Of a DNA stretch of 64,000 bases, positions 63,912 through 64,000 are shown in pieces. The translations under genes and the position numbers were made by a program. The notes under the pieces are model-generated. The model was not told where the DNA came from. It saw only the letters and a list, made by a program, of their open reading frames with translations, and did not search any database. Origin of the DNA: Ipomoea triloba (taxonomy: Eukaryota; Streptophyta; Magnoliopsida; Solanales; Convolvulaceae); the NCBI RefSeq assembly GCF_003576645.1, contig NC_044917.1, positions 3,544,587 through 3,608,586 of the forward strand, read 5' to 3'. Positions within the stretch are counted from its first letter, which is position 1. Each line of letters starts with the position of its first letter.

Positions 63912-64000
<89 letters not shown>
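63912..64000 (+). repeat. (TA)n array running off the window
   Basis: At least 44 uninterrupted TA units to the last base; the true length cannot be seen. Confidence 0.95.

Noticed and set aside
63629..64000. CRISPR-like or satellite centromeric repeat at the window end
   Set aside because: These are plain TA microsatellites and a MITE-like hairpin; there are no spacers and no longer repeat unit.

Overview
This is a nuclear window from a flowering plant. Every gene is split by GT-AG introns, the spacers are AT-rich, and MITE-like inverted repeats and microsatellites are common. The protein set (LACS8/9, GTG1/2, NOI/RIN4 family, cytosolic acetoacetyl-CoA thiolase, GH28, FLA) is typical of eudicots. 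An asterid, perhaps Convolvulaceae, is a guess that the sequence does not prove. I built exon models by hand from splice sites, reading phase and remembered family conservation. No search or transcript was available.

Layout. 0.9-6.6 kb (+): LACS8/9-type long-chain acyl-CoA synthetase. 7.3-11.2 kb (+): plastid-type SET-domain (Rubisco LSMT-like) protein. 12.5-16.4 kb (+): SAWADEE-domain protein with a probable GC-AG intron. 17.6-22.7 kb (+): GTG1/2 (Golgi pH regulator-type) membrane protein. 23.6-25.0 kb (-): 77-aa NOI/RIN4-family protein. 29.2-34.1 kb (-): acetoacetyl-CoA thiolase, whose 3' half occurs again at 25.5-28.1 kb in a near-identical 2.5-kb direct repeat joined by one N, most likely an assembly error. 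36.4-38.7 kb (-): GH28 polygalacturonase with a Pro-rich N-terminus. 38.7-48.8 kb: gene-poor, repeat-rich spacer. 48.8-57.8 kb (+): two tandem Nudix hydrolase genes with a broken cytokinin-receptor-like (AHK2-type) first exon between them. 59.5-61.2 kb (+): nitrile-specifier-like kelch protein. 61.7-63.4 kb (-): fasciclin-like arabinogalactan protein. The end runs into a long TA array.

The genes do not form a pathway; they are independent housekeeping, membrane and wall genes, as expected in a plant chromosome. The most informative part is 48.8-60 kb. A segmental tandem duplication copied a Nudix gene plus a downstream promoter/leader. Unit 1 keeps an AHK2-like membrane-anchor exon whose donor is in phase with an acceptor just before the second Nudix start codon, so a membrane-anchored Nudix chimera is possible. 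In unit 2 the same leader now lies in front of the kelch gene.

Other notable points are a MITE family with internal TGTGTATTC arrays (two copies), a 241-bp insertion dated by the tandem duplication and carrying an initiator-Met-tRNA primer-binding-site motif, and an intron present in only one Nudix paralogue.
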